NCBI GenBank assembly: GCA_025360285.1
Contig: JANYCM010000114.1
Coordinates: 1 to 7,562, forward strand
From: Sphingomonadales bacterium
GTDB taxonomy: Bacteria; Pseudomonadota; Alphaproteobacteria; Sphingomonadales; Sphingomonadaceae
Length of the DNA stretch: 7,562 nt
Reading direction: 5' to 3'
Shown here: piece after piece, positions 6,291 through 7,562 of the stretch
Numbering within the stretch: position 1 is the first letter of the stretch
Layout of the letters: the number at the start of each line of letters is the position of its first letter
Position numbers and translations under genes: made by a program
The notes under the pieces: model-generated
Databases searched by the model: none
Told to the model about the DNA's origin: nothing
What the model saw: the letters and a program-made list of their open reading frames with translations, nothing else

Positions 6291-7490
6291 TCAGAAGCGC
6301 GTGCTGACGGTCAAGGCCGGGCCTGATCCGGGGGCCGCGTTGCCCGTCATGCGGAAACGCCAGTCGGCGACGACATCAAGGTTGATGCGGCCCAAAGTCA
6401 CCTGCGCCACCGCCGTCGGGCCGATGTCGATGCGGCCAAGGCTGGCGCCATGGGGATCGCGCTGCACGCTGGCCCAGGTGCCGGCACCGGCGCTGAATGT
6501 GGCGGTGCCGCGCGGGGTGCGGCGTTCCATCAGGTGCAAGGCGATTCGCGCTTGGCCGCCGGCATAAACATCCCCGGCGGCGAGCACCCCGGCCTCGCCA
6601 TAACCGCTCCATTCGGCCCGGCCGTGGCTGCCTGACAGGCCGCCCGCCGCCCGTAAAGTCCAATCATTCCGTGCATTTGCGCCCGCCGCGATCAGGCGTT
6701 CGGCGCTCAGGCTGAACCCCGGCAGCAGCTGCCAGCGCAGCCCGATGGCCGTCTGCACGCTGGCCGGATCGATGCCGCCATTGGCGGCGCTGGCAGCGCT
6801 GACCCGGCCGACAAGCGCCAGCGGCCGGCGGTCGAGCGGGTCGATTCCCCAAGCCAGACTCGCGCCGGATTGGCCACCGCCCAGGATCGGCGCCGCGGCC
6901 GGCCCGGTGGGGCCGGGGTCGCGCGACAGGCTATAGGCTTCCCCCGACCAGCGCCGGGTCAGGCGGCCTCGTTCCGCCGCCCAGGCACGGCTGCGCGGGT
7001 CGGGGCCGGTGGCCAGCGCGGCGTCGAAGAGGCCGGCGGCGGCGCGGCGGTCCCCGGCGGCAAGCCGGGCATAAGCCTCGGTTGCCAACACCTCGGCAGC
7101 AGCGGGCTTTTCGGGGTTTTTGGGGATGCTCAGCGGCTCGGGGCCGGGCGCGGCGGGTATCGGCGCCGGAGATGGGGGTAGCGCGGCCGGTTCGGGGCCG
7201 GGCGCAAGGGATGCGGCGGCGGGTGCGACCACATAAATGATGCGCCAGCGCGTGATGACACGCCCCGCTGGCGCGGTCTCAGCCGGCGCTGAGGCGCGCG
7301 ACACCACCGCCACGGGGGCCAGCCCAGCCATCCGCCGCGCCGGTGCCAGCGCCGGCTCCCCTGCCGCCGCCGTCCCCCGCATTTCGGCTTTCAAGCGCGG
7401 CAATTGCACGGTGACCCACAGCGCCAGCCCCAGCCCGAGCAGGTGCAGCGCCCGAATAGGCCGGCCGGCCTGTACCCCCGCCTCAGCCAC
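6291..7490 (-). CDS. Predicted outer-membrane beta-barrel protein, NfrA C-terminal-like
   Basis: Numbered from the GTG at 7490 (399 residues). A hydrophobic anchor or signal segment, ALHLLGLGLALWVTVQL, lies at about 14-30. A Pro/Ala-rich linker follows (about 88-130, with PGPEP twice), then one TPR-like helical pair (about 133-178, AYARLAAGDRRAAAGLFDAA). The C-terminal 200 residues show alternating amphipathic strands with aromatic ends and a terminal phenylalanine (TVSTRF), typical of BAM-inserted barrels. The segment LSAERLIAAGANARNDWTLR (261-280) resembles the C-terminal domain of phage N4 adsorption protein NfrA, though this is recalled and not searched. NfrA proteins are usually much longer, with many TPRs. 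The frame is open to a GTG at 7541 and beyond, but 7490 gives a GTGGCTGA overlap with the upstream gene's stop. The function is probably surface polysaccharide export or envelope structure. Confidence 0.75.
   Translation of the reverse strand: MAEAGVQAGRPIRALHLLGLGLALWVTVQLPRLKAEMRGTAAAGEPALAPARRMAGLAPVAVVSRASAPAETAPAGRVITRWRIIYVVAPAAASLAPGPEPAALPPSPAPIPAAPGPEPLSIPKNPEKPAAAEVLATEAYARLAAGDRRAAAGLFDAALATGPDPRSRAWAAERGRLTRRWSGEAYSLSRDPGPTGPAAAPILGGGQSGASLAWGIDPLDRRPLALVGRVSAASAANGGIDPASVQTAIGLRWQLLPGFSLSAERLIAAGANARNDWTLRAAGGLSGSHGRAEWSGYGEAGVLAAGDVYAGGQARIALHLMERRTPRGTATFSAGAGTWASVQRDPHGASLGRIDIGPTAVAQVTLGRINLDVVADWRFRMTGNAAPGSGPALTVSTRF
7138..7205. repeat. Pair of 14-bp direct repeats encoding PGPEP in the linker
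   Basis: TCGGGGCCGGGCGC occurs at 7138-7151 and again at 7192-7205, 54 bases apart. Read on the minus strand, both copies encode A-P-G-P-E-P in the Pro/Ala linker of the beta-barrel protein. This is a small internal duplication that could allow linker length to vary by slippage or recombination. Confidence 0.55.
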
Positions 7491-7562
7491 CCCCACCGCC
7501 GGGAAAGCGATGCGCCGTCTTGTCCCAGCCCAGCGCCGCACCGCCGCGCAGCATGGCGCGAT
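7483..7562 (-). CDS. C-terminal end of a gene cut by the window edge, possible NfrB-like glycosyltransferase
   Basis: A leftward frame enters at 7562 and stops at TGA 7483-7485, giving 25 full codons: R-A-M-L-R-G-G-A-A-L-G-W-D-K-T-A-H-R-F-P followed by five glycines. The W-[DEG]-K-T-x-H-x-F-P ending recalls the C-terminal part of NfrB-type membrane glycosyltransferases, which are often paired with NfrA proteins. The fit with the NfrA-like gene directly downstream, whose likely start overlaps this stop by eight bases, supports the reading. With so few residues this is tentative; the rest of the gene lies beyond the window. Confidence 0.45.
   Translation of the reverse strand, partial: RAMLRGGAALGWDKTAHRFPGGGGG

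Overview
The window is GC-rich, gene-dense alphaproteobacterial DNA. Gene content, codon bias and a C-terminal 'ANDNV' on the regulator suggest a sphingomonad or a close relative; this is inferred from style, not from a search. It looks chromosomal. I see no tRNA, rRNA, CRISPR array, insertion sequence or phage gene. Six coding regions are complete, and one is cut at each window edge.

Left block, rightward (1-3796): five genes run head to tail with almost no space between them. They are rarA (5' end missing), a YjbR/MmcQ-like protein, a DUF429-like protein of predicted RNase H fold, the fluoride channel crcB, and an RluA/RluC-type 23S rRNA pseudouridine synthase. Three junctions overlap (ATGA, GTGA and TGATG). 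The only gap, 47 bases before crcB, holds a hairpin and a strong Shine-Dalgarno sequence. The first three genes may form a translationally coupled genome-maintenance group.

Middle block (3793-6189): an ATP-dependent DNA ligase of the bacterial 'cisplatin-repair' type runs leftward, and its stop codon overlaps the pseudouridine synthase stop codon tail to tail. The ligase is divergent from a MerR-family regulator. The roughly 114-base space between them carries a 27-base imperfect palindrome, the best regulatory signal in the window. It suggests that the regulator controls itself, the ligase, or both. The exonuclease that usually accompanies this ligase is not in view.

Right block, leftward (6190-7562): a 101-base spacer with a strong hairpin separates the regulator from a convergent gene. 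That gene encodes a membrane-anchored, Pro/Ala-linker protein ending in a predicted outer-membrane beta-barrel, resembling the C-terminal part of the phage N4 adsorption protein NfrA. Its start overlaps the tail of another leftward gene cut by the window edge. The tail of that gene (ending W-D-K-T-x-H-R-F-P) resembles NfrB-type membrane glycosyltransferases, so the edge may be the start of an NfrB/NfrA surface-polysaccharide locus.

No clearly new multi-gene system is visible. The points most worth following are the MerR-operator-ligase pair, the DUF429-like protein coupled to rarA, and the short NfrA-like protein.
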